A stretch of DNA of 64,000 nt, from assembly GCF_010365285.1 (NCBI RefSeq), contig NZ_CP048286.1, forward strand, positions 6,002,001-6,066,000. The letters run 5' to 3'. Position numbers and translations under genes: made by a program. Position 1 is the stretch's first letter. Each line of letters opens with the position of its first letter. Below are positions 27,069 to 36,140 of the stretch, in pieces. Source of the DNA: Paenibacillus rhizovicinus. GTDB lineage: Bacteria; Bacillota; Bacilli; Paenibacillales; Paenibacillaceae. The notes under the pieces were generated by a model. The model was not told the origin of the DNA, searched no databases, and saw nothing but the letters and a program-made list of their open reading frames with translations.

Positions 27069-28664
27069 CTACCTCAATGCTGTCGGAATTGCGTTAAGAA
27101 CGGACTCGTTTTCCTGCCAGTCGACCAAGCGGGGATCGGCGAGAATGGAATCGTACTGTTCCTGCCAGCCGTATTGCGCATGGGGATCCAGTTCCGCGTA
27201 GCGCGCCGCTTTCAATCGCCTGTCGCTTTCCCTTGCCCAGCCGAAATGCTTCAACCGCAAATGGGACAGCATGGCCGACGAATCGATGATATTCATCGGA
27301 AACCGCCCGCAATGCTGCTTCGCTTCGTTCCATTGGTAAGGGAAACCCGGCGTATATCTGGCAAGGAACGGGCGATAGGTCTTATGCGCCTGCCAATAGG
27401 CATCCTCGCGGTATTGGTGCTCGTTCCAAAAGTCGTACAGCCTGAACAAATAAGTATTCGCATGCGGATTTGCCAGCAGCGAAGCGATTTCGGCCGCGAA
27501 ACGATCCTCGAAGTATTCATCCGCATCCAGGTTCAAAATCCATTCCGGCCGCAGCTGGGCCGTGGCGTTCCACTGCTGTCTGCGTAAATCCACTTCGTTC
27601 GAGAACAAGGACTTCTCGTTGCGCACGTAATGGAGCGGGATGCCCTCGAGCCGGTCATGAATAATTTCCGCCGTGGCGTCCGTGCTGCCGTCGTCGACGA
27701 TGACCGCCGCATCGATATATTCGCGGTGCCGGAGCAGCGCCTCTCCCAGATAGCGCCCTTCCTCGTTGCGTGCCGTCATCGAGAGGACCAGCTTCGGGCC
27801 CGCGTATTTCATGAAGAAGTACGGAGGACGGCGGCGCTCCTCGTCTTCCGGCGCCGTCACGCGATAATACTGCTGCGCTCTCGGCAAGTCCGTCTCCCGA
27901 TAGATGTGGAATGCGGGATAGCGGGTATCCACGAACAACCCGATGCCAAGCGAAGCTGCGCGCACGCAAAAATGCCGATCCTCGCCCCAGAGGGACAGGT
28001 TCGAGATCGTTTGGAATGAGATCGGCTGCGCAAGCGCCTCGCGTCCGATCAATGTACATGCGCCCAAGCCGCCGACGTCATAGACGCCTGGAATGCGGAG
28101 CTTAACGAGCAGCTTCAGCTGTTCCTCACGTGCCGCGTCTTGATCGCCGTCCGACTGCCACGGCCAATAATGGTCTTTCAGCCACACCTGGGGCAGTTCC
28201 ATGCTTTCGGGATACCATTGCGTCCAGAAAATCGCGGCGACGATGGGCTTCTCCGCCGCAAGCAGCGATTCCAGCGTTTCGGGATGGAGCAGCAAGTCGG
28301 AGTCGATGAGAAACAAGGCTTCATACTGTTCTTCCCGGGCGATCCGGATGAAACGGTCTTTCCAATCGGCGACTTTGCCGATCAAGGCATCATTCCAATA
28401 ATGCGTGATTTCATCTCGTTTATAGTCGGACGACGATGCCAGGCTGCTGGTCAAAATTCTGACCGTCGAGGATCCTTGGGCATTGACGGCATCCGCAAAT
28501 TGGCCGAGAAGCAGACTGGCGGCGGCATCTTCGTTATCGTCGACAAACACATAATCGCAGGTCCAGGTCGCATGTCGCAGCCTTCCCAGCGATTGGAGAA
28601 ACAAGACGAGAATTTCCTCCTTCTGGCGGATAGGACTGCCGATGAGAATACGTCGAACGGTCAA
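27069..28664 (-). CDS. Two-domain glycosyltransferase
   Basis: A 531-residue cytoplasmic protein with two glycosyltransferase-like halves. The N-terminal half (LIGSPIRQKEEILVLFLQSL, then FLIDSDLLLHPE as acidic sugar-nucleotide motif) resembles Anp1-type transferases; the C-terminal half is family GT2 (KLVLSMTARNEEGRYLGEAL, VIVDDGSTDATAEII, LNLDADEYFED). The start is TTG with GGAAGGTGAT upstream. It is 15 bases before the collagen gene on one transcript, and its promoter mirrors that of the divergent glycosyltransferase operon. I infer that it adds a sugar to the collagen protein. Confidence 0.85.
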   Translation of the reverse strand: MTVRRILIGSPIRQKEEILVLFLQSLGRLRHATWTCDYVFVDDNEDAAASLLLGQFADAVNAQGSSTVRILTSSLASSSDYKRDEITHYWNDALIGKVADWKDRFIRIAREEQYEALFLIDSDLLLHPETLESLLAAEKPIVAAIFWTQWYPESMELPQVWLKDHYWPWQSDGDQDAAREEQLKLLVKLRIPGVYDVGGLGACTLIGREALAQPISFQTISNLSLWGEDRHFCVRAASLGIGLFVDTRYPAFHIYRETDLPRAQQYYRVTAPEDEERRRPPYFFMKYAGPKLVLSMTARNEEGRYLGEALLRHREYIDAAVIVDDGSTDATAEIIHDRLEGIPLHYVRNEKSLFSNEVDLRRQQWNATAQLRPEWILNLDADEYFEDRFAAEIASLLANPHANTYLFRLYDFWNEHQYREDAYWQAHKTYRPFLARYTPGFPYQWNEAKQHCGRFPMNIIDSSAMLSHLRLKHFGWARESDRRLKAARYAELDPHAQYGWQEQYDSILADPRLVDWQENESVLNAIPTALR

Positions 28665-28690
28665 TCCATCACCTTCCTCTCCAAATTATG

Positions 28691-28728
28691 GAATATTGAA
28701 CTTTATGAGCCATAAAGTAGTAATATTC
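28691..28728. promoter_or_regulatory. Overlapping divergent SigE-like promoters
   Basis: Plus strand: GAATATT (28691-28697), 13 bases, CATAAAGT (28711-28718). Minus strand: GAATATT (28728-28722), 14 bases, CATAAAGT (28707-28700). Both match the SigE consensus kmATATT-N13/15-CATAcAnT at all but one position. The two -10 boxes together form a perfect inverted repeat, ACTTTATG-AGC-CATAAAGT. Confidence 0.75.
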
Positions 28729-28879
28729 GTGCGGAGCGGGAGGGAAAAGCCGTGCGTGTCCCTTTTGCGAACCGTTGATTCTGTGCGAGTCGCGGTTTGC
28801 CCGCCTTCTTTTTTCCGCATGTAAAGGCAATGGAAACCGGATGTTTGGCCTATCCCGGCGCAGGAAGGAGCGCGGTAAC

Positions 28880-30061
28880 GTGATCACCATCAGTTTATGC
28901 CTCATTGTGAAGGACGAAGAGGATGTGCTTGCGCGGTGCGTGGATTCAGTAAAGGCCGCCGTTGACGAAATCGTCATTGTGGACACGGGATCGACGGACG
29001 CAACCAGAAGCATTGCCGCTGCATACACGAAGTGCGTCTATGATTTCGAGTGGATCGAAGACTTCGCGGCTGCCCGCAATTATGCATTCAGCAAAGCGAC
29101 TTCCGCTTATATCCTGTGGCTGGACGCAGACGACGTGCTGCTGGAACAGGATTTACAGAAGCTGCTCGCGCTCAAAAGCTCTCTATCGTCCGATGTGGAT
29201 ACGGTTTCGATGGACTATCACTTAAGCAAGGACGAATACGGGACCGTCACAAGCGCCCTTCGCAGGAATCGTCTCGTGAAACGATCGCGCGGCTTCAGGT
29301 GGATCGGCGCGGTCCATGAATATTTGGAGGTCTACGGGGTATCTTTCGCATCGGACATCGCTGTCACGCATGCCAGTCTCCGGCACGACAGCGACCGGAA
29401 CCTGCGTATTTACGAACAGCGGCTGGCAAAAGGCGAATCGTTCGGACCAAGGGATTTGTATTACTACGCCAACGAACTGAACGACCATGCGCGTTACGAA
29501 CAGGCGATTATCTATTACAGCCGCTTTCTTCTGTCCGGGGAAGGCTGGGTAGAGGATAACATCGCCGCGTGCGGGAAGATGTCGGATTGCTACTCGGCGC
29601 TCGGAGCGGTCGACTTGGCGCTGGAATACGCGCTGCGATCGTTCAAATACGGCAGTCCGCGGCCCGAGTTTTGCTGCCGGATCGGGTATTGGCATTTGCA
29701 GCGGGGGGCTCACGCAACCGCGGCTTATTGGTACGAAGCGGCATTGACCACGCCTAAACCGGAGCAATCCTGGTCGCTGCAAAACAATTCCTGCTCGACG
29801 TGGCTGCCGCACTTGCAGCTGTGCGTGTGTTACGACAAGCTCGGCGATTACGCGAGGGCTTTCGTTCATAACGAACGCGCGCGCGAGTACCGCCCGGAAG
29901 ACGCATCCGTGCTGCACAACAAGGCCTATCTGGAAGGCGTGCTGCGGCCGATGCTGGATGAGAGAATGGCGGCCGAAGCTGAGCCGGCCGAGGCGGAGCC
30001 GGTTGAAGCGGAGCAAGCATCGCGGCCTGAGAAGATGGCTGAGCAGGAGGTGCCGCTATGA
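28880..30061 (+). CDS. GT2 glycosyltransferase with TPR-like region
   Basis: A 393-residue protein starting ITISLCLIVKDEEDVLARCVDSV, with IVDTGSTDATRSI and WLDADDVL as GT2 nucleotide and acidic motifs within the first 110 residues. The rest is tetratricopeptide-like helices, and the last 30 residues are Glu/Ala-rich. This is the SunS-like/TPR glycosyltransferase architecture, which often modifies proteins. AAGGAG nine bases before GTG 28880 sets the start; an in-frame ATG at 28841 lacks one. Its stop overlaps the next gene by four bases. Probable target: the collagen-like protein. Confidence 0.87.
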   Translation: MITISLCLIVKDEEDVLARCVDSVKAAVDEIVIVDTGSTDATRSIAAAYTKCVYDFEWIEDFAAARNYAFSKATSAYILWLDADDVLLEQDLQKLLALKSSLSSDVDTVSMDYHLSKDEYGTVTSALRRNRLVKRSRGFRWIGAVHEYLEVYGVSFASDIAVTHASLRHDSDRNLRIYEQRLAKGESFGPRDLYYYANELNDHARYEQAIIYYSRFLLSGEGWVEDNIAACGKMSDCYSALGAVDLALEYALRSFKYGSPRPEFCCRIGYWHLQRGAHATAAYWYEAALTTPKPEQSWSLQNNSCSTWLPHLQLCVCYDKLGDYARAFVHNERAREYRPEDASVLHNKAYLEGVLRPMLDERMAAEAEPAEAEPVEAEQASRPEKMAEQEVPL

Positions 30062-30753
30062 GCAGCGGCGGATCGGCGGCGGATGCCGGCCGGCATGCCA
30101 TGGCAGCCCGCTTCTTCACGGCCTCCGATGAACGCGCCGACAGCTTCGTGTTCCAGCTTCCATCCACGTGGTGGAGCAGGCCGTATGAGTATGCATGGTG
30201 CGCCGGATTCGCCAACCCGGACGACGTCGTTCTGGATGCGGCATGCGGCATATCGCACCCGTTCAAGTTCTTTTTGGCCGACCGCTGCAAGGAAGCGCAT
30301 GCCTGCGACTGGGATGCGCGCATCCTATCGGAAACGGACATTTACATGGACGTGGTTCGCGATTTCGGCAAAGGAGCGGCGGAAATCCTCATGCGGACGT
30401 CCGGCTTGAGCGGCTTGCGGCGAGCGCATGCCAGCATTGCGGCGCTGCCGTACCCGGGCGAGTATTTCGACACGATCTTCTGCATCTCCGTGCTGGAGCA
30501 CCTGGGCGCAGCGGATGTGACGGCAGCGCTCGGGGAATTCGCCCGGACGCTGAAACCGGCGGGGCGGCTCGTGCTGACCTTCGATTATCCGACGGTCGAT
30601 CTGCATCGTTTCCGGGAGCTTGCGCAGGAGCAGGGGCTGATCATCGCCGGAGGTTTCGCCGATGCGCTGCCAGCGGATGCGGTGACGTCCGAGCTGTGGG
30701 GGAGATTGTACTGCTATCGTGCCGTTCTGCATAAACGTCTATATGTGAAATGA
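30058..30753 (+). CDS. SAM-dependent methyltransferase (glycosylation cluster)
   Basis: A 231-residue class I methyltransferase: DVVLDAACGISHPFKFFLA is motif I, HACDWDARIL the acidic end, and YFDTIFCISVLEHLGAADV with LKPAGRLVLTFDYP the later motifs. It overlaps the glycosyltransferase gene by ATGA, so the two are translated together. In BclA-type glycans terminal sugars can be O-methylated; this enzyme is a candidate for such a step, but that is inference from context. Confidence 0.85.
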   Translation: MSSGGSAADAGRHAMAARFFTASDERADSFVFQLPSTWWSRPYEYAWCAGFANPDDVVLDAACGISHPFKFFLADRCKEAHACDWDARILSETDIYMDVVRDFGKGAAEILMRTSGLSGLRRAHASIAALPYPGEYFDTIFCISVLEHLGAADVTAALGEFARTLKPAGRLVLTFDYPTVDLHRFRELAQEQGLIIAGGFADALPADAVTSELWGRLYCYRAVLHKRLYVK

Positions 30754-30772
30754 GCAGGTTAAGGAGGGAATT

Positions 30773-31372
30773 ATGGGGTTCGATTATATCCAATATTGGG
30801 AGGACAATTATAAAGGCGGGGGCACGTCCGGCCGAGGGTCTTTCGGAGAATTGGCGGATTTCAAGGCGGAGGTCGTCAATGGCGTCATCGCGCAATACGG
30901 CTTGAGCCGCGTCGTGGAATTCGGATGCGGCGACGGCAACCAGCTGTCGCTGATGCATTATCCTCACTATCTCGGACTGGATATTTCCCCGACCGCCGTC
31001 CAGCTGTGCGCGGAGAAATACGGACGCGACGCGACCAAGAGCTTCATGCTTTACCGGCCCGGCGCGTTCTTCAACCGCGGTTTCTTGGAAACGGATCTGA
31101 CGGTATGCCTGGACGTGCTCTATCATATTACGGAGGAAGCGGATTACCGGGCGACGCTCCGCGATCTGTTCAGTCCGAAGCCTCGCGTCGTCGTCATATA
31201 CACGCGGATTACCCGGCAGACGGAACCGCAGGTCGTCGAGACGATCCGGGACCGCGATATTTTTCATTACTTGGCGGAGTTCGAAGATTATTATGTGCAT
31301 GAACTCATTCCGCAGCGATATAAGGACCAGTCGTCGGCGGATTTCATCATCTTGCGCCGGGCAGGAGACTGA
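30773..31372 (+). CDS. Second SAM-dependent methyltransferase of the cluster
   Basis: A 199-residue methyltransferase: MGFDYIQYWEDNYKGGGTSGRGSFGELADFK is a lead seen in sugar-modifying methyltransferases, VVEFGCGDGNQLSLM is motif I, YLGLDISPTAVQ the acidic motif, and DLTVCLDVLYHI motif II. It starts 20 bases after the previous gene with AAGGAGGG upstream. A strong terminator follows, closing the three-gene operon. Probable role: methylating a sugar or its precursor. Confidence 0.85.
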   Translation: MGFDYIQYWEDNYKGGGTSGRGSFGELADFKAEVVNGVIAQYGLSRVVEFGCGDGNQLSLMHYPHYLGLDISPTAVQLCAEKYGRDATKSFMLYRPGAFFNRGFLETDLTVCLDVLYHITEEADYRATLRDLFSPKPRVVVIYTRITRQTEPQVVETIRDRDIFHYLAEFEDYYVHELIPQRYKDQSSADFIILRRAGD

Positions 31373-31400
31373 GCTTGCCGCGTAACGAACGTACCGAAGA

Positions 31401-31430
31401 ACGAGCTTGCCGAGGCAAGCTCGTTTTTTT
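31401..31430 (+). terminator. Rho-independent terminator
   Basis: ACGAGCTTGCC and GGCAAGCTCGT pair perfectly around GA, followed by seven T residues. It closes the glycosyltransferase/methyltransferase operon. Confidence 0.93.
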
Positions 31431-31451
31431 GTCGCTAGCAAGGGCGCGAAA

Positions 31452-31517
31452 GTGACAAAATTGTCACCTCGCGGCATGCAGCTTCGATGGTTATGGCTAT
31501 TCCTTCCGGTCTATAGT
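31452..31517 (+). promoter_or_regulatory. BceR-like operator and promoter
   Basis: GTGACAA-AA-TTGTCAC (31452-31467) contains TGACA-N4-TGTCA, the pattern bound by BceR-type regulators. TATAGT (31512-31517) is a good -10, but no -35 hexamer is present 17 bases before it, as expected for an activator-dependent promoter. It drives the ABC transporter genes. Confidence 0.8.
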
Positions 31518-31543
31518 AGAGATAACGAAAGGGAGGTAGCGCC

Positions 31544-32296
31544 ATGAACGCAGCCGCGATTATACGCACGGAGAACATTTCGAAAGCCTACGGCAAAACG
31601 ACGGTCTTGAAAAATATCGATTTGACCGTCGAAGCCGGCGAATTTACCGCCGTAATGGGACCTTCCGGTTCCGGCAAATCGACGCTGATGAACGTCTTGT
31701 CGACGATCGACCGGTTTACGGCCGGCGACGTTTGGCTGGAAGGGCAGTCCTTGCTAGCGCTGGATAAGAAGGACTTGCGGAGGTTCCGGCAGGAACGGAT
31801 GGGATTTATTTTTCAAGACTACAATTTGCTGGACATGCTGACCGTGAAGGAGAATATTCTGCTTCCGCTGTCGCTGCGCAGAATGAAGCCGCAGGAGATG
31901 GACGCGCGGCTCATGCCGATCGTGGAAGCGTTGAACATCGCCGATTTGCTGGATAAATATCCGAGCGAGCTGTCCGGCGGACAGAAGCAGCGCACGGCAT
32001 GCGCCCGCGCCATCATTACGAAACCGGCGATCGTGTACGCGGACGAGCCGACAGGAGCGCTGGATTCCAGATCGGCGACGCAATTGCTCGAAGAGCTGTC
32101 CGTGTTGAACCGTAAATTCGGCACGACGATTCTGATGGTCACGCATGACGTGTATGCCGCGAGTTACTGCAGCCGGGTCATATTCCTGCGCGACGGGGCG
32201 ATCGTCAATGAAATGTACCCGGGGGAGCAAAGCCAGCAAGCCTTCTACAATCGCATTCTGGAAACGCAGAGCTTGCTGGGAGGAAAGCTGAGATGA
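31544..32296 (+). CDS. BceA-like ABC transporter ATPase
   Basis: A 250-residue ATPase with Walker A GPSGSGKST (about residues 40-48), signature LSGGQKQR and Walker B VYADEP. It belongs to the MacB/BceA-type group. Its stop overlaps the start of the permease gene by four bases. Such modules free lipid II-cycle intermediates from peptide antibiotics such as bacitracin and also serve as the sensor for the partner kinase. GGGAGG precedes the ATG. Confidence 0.93.
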   Translation: MNAAAIIRTENISKAYGKTTVLKNIDLTVEAGEFTAVMGPSGSGKSTLMNVLSTIDRFTAGDVWLEGQSLLALDKKDLRRFRQERMGFIFQDYNLLDMLTVKENILLPLSLRRMKPQEMDARLMPIVEALNIADLLDKYPSELSGGQKQRTACARAIITKPAIVYADEPTGALDSRSATQLLEELSVLNRKFGTTILMVTHDVYAASYCSRVIFLRDGAIVNEMYPGEQSQQAFYNRILETQSLLGGKLR

Positions 32297-34356
32297 CGCT
32301 GCTCGAGTTGTCCTTGAAGAACGTTCGGCGAAACCTCGGTCTGTACACGATTTACGGCATTTCCATGGTCATCGGCATCATGATTTTCTTCTCGTTCTCG
32401 TCCGTCATGTACAATCCCGACATTCTGGATGCGCTGGAGAACGCGCAGAACTTCCAAACCGGCTTCCTGATCGGTTCGTCGGTCATCGTGCTGTTCGTCG
32501 TCTTGTTTATTCTCTATGCCAATTCCTTCTTCATCCGTCAGCGGAAGAAAGAGCTCGGCATGTATATGCTGTACGGCATGAAAGAGCGCCATCTGCTGCT
32601 CATGCTGCTGTACGAGACGCTGGCGCTTGGCGCTGCGGCGCTTCTTGCGGGCGGGTTATTAGGCGGCTTGCTGTCCAAGATTTTCGGCGCGCTGCTGATG
32701 AATCTCATGAAATACGATCAAGCGATCTCGCTCGACTATCCGGTGCAGGCAATCATCGCCACGCTTGCGGTGTTCGTCGTGCTGATCGCTGCCGCCGCGA
32801 TCCAGAGCTACCTGTTGATCGCTCGCGTGCAGCTGGTCGACCTCTTCCGCGCGAAGGAGATAACGGAGAAGCCGATCCGGACATCGGCCGTGCTTGCCGT
32901 GCTCGCAGTCCTGTTGCTGGGCACGTCGCTCTTCATCGTCGGAAGCGGCAAGCAATCCGCCTTCTGGTCGGATCATGCCGGCGCATCCTTAATTTATTGC
33001 TCGATCGGCATCGTCGCGGGCACGTACTTGTTCTTCCGCCAATTCGCCGGCTGGCTGCTGCAGCAATGGAGCCGAAGCAAGCGGTATTACGGCGGCAATA
33101 CGACGCTGTGGACCTCGTCGATCCGGTTTCAAATTCGCGGCAATACGTTGAATTTGACGTTTATATCCTTATTCAGCACGATGCTCATCCTGCTCATGTG
33201 CTTCGTATCGATCAATTATTCCGTTCAATTCGAGGCGGTCGGCCGCAATCTTCCGAATGATCTTGCGTACGAGTCGAAGAGCGCCGCCGTCGATAGCGAA
33301 GTGAAGAAGGCGATCGAGGCTTCTGATCATGGCATATTGACCAGCCGCACATTGGAGCTGCTGCGCTCCGAACCGGTGACGGATCCTGCGATCGCGTTCG
33401 AGAATCCGGAATATTACGCGCCCGGCGTGCTGCTCGTGTCGGCTGCGGATTATAATGCCGTCGTCGCGGCGCGCGGCGATAAGCAGCAGGTCAGCCTAAG
33501 CGGCGATGAAGCGGTATCCCTCTCGCAAGGCATGGATTTTCCGGAAGCGCTGCCCGGATCGGGCGCAGCGTTCCAAGTCCGCGTGCTGTCGGATGGGGCG
33601 AGTAAATCGCATGAATCGAATGGATCGAATGCGTCAACTAAAGAATCGAAAGCGTCAAATGAATCGCATGCAGCAACGTTCAAGGTCGTGGAGAAGAAAG
33701 ACTACGCGCTGCTGGGCTGGTCGACGGATCCCGTCACATCGATGGTCAAGAAGCCTGCCGTGCTTGTCATCGCTGACGGGGAATATGACCGATTGAGCCA
33801 GGAGAGCCAGGCTTCAGCTTCTAACTCAGCTTCGATCTCGACGTTTCGAATCTATAACCTTGCGGACGCCGCCAACGCAGAAGCGCTGTCGCGGGAGCTC
33901 CACGCCATCGTGACCGGACAGTCCGACACGTATTATTCGTCCTTCGCCGACGTGTATTCCAGGCAGATCGAAGGCTCGTCGCTGCTGTTGTTCTCCAGCG
34001 CCTTCCTCGCGCTGATCGCGCTGTTCTCCTTGGCCAGCGTCATCTATTTCAAGCAGCTGCGGGAAGCGACGGAAGCTCGCCGGCAGTATGCGATCCTCCG
34101 CAAGCTGGGCGTCGGCCGGAGGGAAATGATGAGCGTCATTCGCAAGCAGCTGCTGTTCGTGTTCGCGCTGCCGCTCCTGCCGGGTTTGTTGAGCAGCTGG
34201 CTTATTATTAAGACGTACATCTTGGACTCCGTGCAGGATTTTCCGAATTTGAAGGGGATGGTATGGGGCATTATGGCGTTGTACTTCTTGATTTATGCCG
34301 GGTTCTATCTTGTTTCCACGAATATATATTATCGGATCGCCAATCGGACGGCGTAA
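32293..34356 (+). CDS. BceB-like FtsX-family ABC permease
   Basis: A 687-residue permease with the ten-segment BceB layout: four N-terminal and then two more segments, a large extracellular domain (about residues 300-555) between segments 7 and 8, and three terminal segments. The extracellular domain is Ser/Asn-rich near SKSHESNGSNASTK. This domain decides which peptide antibiotic is recognised. The gene overlaps bceA-like and converges on the kinase gene. Confidence 0.92.
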   Translation: MTLLELSLKNVRRNLGLYTIYGISMVIGIMIFFSFSSVMYNPDILDALENAQNFQTGFLIGSSVIVLFVVLFILYANSFFIRQRKKELGMYMLYGMKERHLLLMLLYETLALGAAALLAGGLLGGLLSKIFGALLMNLMKYDQAISLDYPVQAIIATLAVFVVLIAAAAIQSYLLIARVQLVDLFRAKEITEKPIRTSAVLAVLAVLLLGTSLFIVGSGKQSAFWSDHAGASLIYCSIGIVAGTYLFFRQFAGWLLQQWSRSKRYYGGNTTLWTSSIRFQIRGNTLNLTFISLFSTMLILLMCFVSINYSVQFEAVGRNLPNDLAYESKSAAVDSEVKKAIEASDHGILTSRTLELLRSEPVTDPAIAFENPEYYAPGVLLVSAADYNAVVAARGDKQQVSLSGDEAVSLSQGMDFPEALPGSGAAFQVRVLSDGASKSHESNGSNASTKESKASNESHAATFKVVEKKDYALLGWSTDPVTSMVKKPAVLVIADGEYDRLSQESQASASNSASISTFRIYNLADAANAEALSRELHAIVTGQSDTYYSSFADVYSRQIEGSSLLLFSSAFLALIALFSLASVIYFKQLREATEARRQYAILRKLGVGRREMMSVIRKQLLFVFALPLLPGLLSSWLIIKTYILDSVQDFPNLKGMVWGIMALYFLIYAGFYLVSTNIYYRIANRTA

Positions 34357-34363
34357 TGACGAC

Positions 34364-34395
34364 AGCCCCGGTGACTGAATTCAGTCGCCGGGGCT
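34364..34395. terminator. Hairpin between converging transporter and kinase genes
   Basis: AGCCCCGGTGACTGA and TCAGTCGCCGGGGCT form a near-perfect stem with a two-base centre. It contains the kinase stop codon. No T-run follows on either strand, so it may act as a stall or mRNA-end structure. Confidence 0.7.
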
Positions 34396-35418
34396 GCTGC
34401 GTTCATTGCTGCTGCCGTCGCTGCCGAAGGGCGCATGCTGCAGCGTCTCGCGGTAAGGATCGTGGCTTCTTGGAAAATGCACGGTCATTTCGGTGAAGCG
34501 GCCGGCTTCGGAGACGCATGTGATGTAATGGCCAAGCCGCTTCGACAACTCTTGCGCCAGATATAGCCCCATGCCGGTCGACTTCATATGAATGCGGCCG
34601 TTCGTTCCGGTGAACCCCCGATTGAAGATGCGCGGCAGATCGCGGGGTTCGATGCCGATGCCGGTGTCCCGCACGATAAGCAGCTTTTCCCGGTCGTTCG
34701 TTCGCGCGGCGATGCTGATTTCCCCTTGCGCGGGCGTGTATTTCAAGCCGTTGGACAGCAGCTGGCCGATAATGTAGTACAGCCACTTGGAGTCGCTTTG
34801 CACGATCGTGGAACCGATGTCCAGCGACAGCCGGATTTTTTTGGCGATGAACGCTTTGGAACTGCTCTTCACGGCAGCCTTGACTAGGGGCTCCAAGTCG
34901 CAATTGACGAGCTCGTAGTCTTGGTTGAAACTATCCAATTTCGCATAGTACAGCGCTTGATCGACATACTGCTCGATACGGGTGACCTGCTCCTCGAGGC
35001 TGCGCGCGTCGACTTCGGTCTGCTGCATGAGGCGGATGACGGAGATCGGCGTCTTCACTTCGTGGAACCAGGACACGATGAAATCATAATACTCCTTCTG
35101 CCTCGCATGCACCTCGTTCAGCGCCCGGATATGCGCGCGTTCCATCTCTTGAATGACTTGCTGGCAAGCCTCGGCTTCGAGCGACAACGGCTCGCCGTCT
35201 TCTTCGCGCATCATGCGGATCGCAAGCGTGTTCCGATAGTAGCGGTATCCGAAGAAGGCGGCCATGAGCAGCAGCTGCAGCACGAGCAGGTAGATCAGAT
35301 TCTCGGCATGCAGCCGGTTGCCCGGTTCCGTGTACCCGATCAGCATGACCAAGCCGAAGGTCGCCGCGCAGAGCAGCATGTAGGATCGTTCGTATTTCAG
35401 GAAACGCCACAGCTTCAT
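34381..35418 (-). CDS. BceS-like intramembrane-sensing histidine kinase
   Basis: A 345-residue kinase with two membrane segments (about residues 13-30 and 41-58) separated by only about ten residues, so it has no extracellular sensor domain. The phosphoacceptor is His119 in SWFHEVKTP; LLSNGLKY, RDTGIGI and GMGLYL are the N, G1 and G2 boxes. Kinases of this type are controlled by the BceAB transporter. It overlaps the regulator gene by four bases. Confidence 0.92.
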   Translation of the reverse strand: MKLWRFLKYERSYMLLCAATFGLVMLIGYTEPGNRLHAENLIYLLVLQLLLMAAFFGYRYYRNTLAIRMMREEDGEPLSLEAEACQQVIQEMERAHIRALNEVHARQKEYYDFIVSWFHEVKTPISVIRLMQQTEVDARSLEEQVTRIEQYVDQALYYAKLDSFNQDYELVNCDLEPLVKAAVKSSSKAFIAKKIRLSLDIGSTIVQSDSKWLYYIIGQLLSNGLKYTPAQGEISIAARTNDREKLLIVRDTGIGIEPRDLPRIFNRGFTGTNGRIHMKSTGMGLYLAQELSKRLGHYITCVSEAGRFTEMTVHFPRSHDPYRETLQHAPFGSDGSSNERSSPGD

Positions 35419-36086
35419 TCCACGATATACCCCATTCCTTTGCGGGTCGCGATGAACGAATCCAGACCGAGATCGGCGATTTTGCGCCGCAGCCGGTTGA
35501 CGTTCACGGTCAGCGTATTGTCGTCGATGAACTGCTCGTCATGCCATAATGCCTGCATAAGGTCCTCGCGGGAAACGATGATGCCGGTCTTCCGCATGAG
35601 CACGCCGAGAATGATGAATTCGTTCCGCGACAGCTCGGAGCTTCGTCCGTCGTAGTCGGCGGTCGAGTTGGCGAGGTTCAGCTGCAAGCCGCGGTGCCGG
35701 AGCTGCAGGCTTTCTTCCTGGTACGTATAATTGCGGCGCAGCAGCGCGGTTACTTTGGCCACGAGAATTTCCAGATCGAACGGCTTCTGCACGAAATCAT
35801 CGCCGCCCATGTTGATGGCCATCACGATATCCATATTCTGATTGCGGGAGGATAGGAAAATAATCGGGACATTGGAGACGGCGCGGATTTGTCTGCACCA
35901 ATAAAAACCGTCGAATACGGGCAGGTTGATATCGAGCAAAATCAGATGGGGACGATGGGTTTCGAATTCGCCCAGCACATGGCCGAAATCAGCCAGTTCG
36001 ACGACTTCGTACTGCCATTTGCGCAGCGTTCCCGCCACGATGCCGCGGATGTCCGCGTCGTCTTCGATAAGCATGATTCGGAACAA
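35415..36086 (-). CDS. BceR-like response regulator
   Basis: A 223-residue OmpR-type regulator: receiver domain with Glu8-Asp9-Asp10, phosphorylated Asp52 (LLDINLP) and Lys in FVQKPFD, then a winged-helix DNA-binding domain. Start is probably TTG 36086, ten bases after AAGGAGG; an internal ATG four codons on is possible. With the kinase it should activate the transporter operon through the TGACA-N4-TGTCA site at 31452. Confidence 0.92.
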   Translation of the reverse strand: MFRIMLIEDDADIRGIVAGTLRKWQYEVVELADFGHVLGEFETHRPHLILLDINLPVFDGFYWCRQIRAVSNVPIIFLSSRNQNMDIVMAINMGGDDFVQKPFDLEILVAKVTALLRRNYTYQEESLQLRHRGLQLNLANSTADYDGRSSELSRNEFIILGVLMRKTGIIVSREDLMQALWHDEQFIDDNTLTVNVNRLRRKIADLGLDSFIATRKGMGYIVE

Positions 36087-36140
36087 AAGGTTACGACCTC
36101 CTTCGTTGATGCCAGGCTGCTGGATGCTTGTTCCAGTATA

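Noticed and set aside
28691-28719. SigK promoter reading of CATAAAGTA on the plus strand
   Set aside because: The -10 would fit SigK, but there is no AC 16-17 bases upstream, whereas GAATATT at 13 bases fits SigE.
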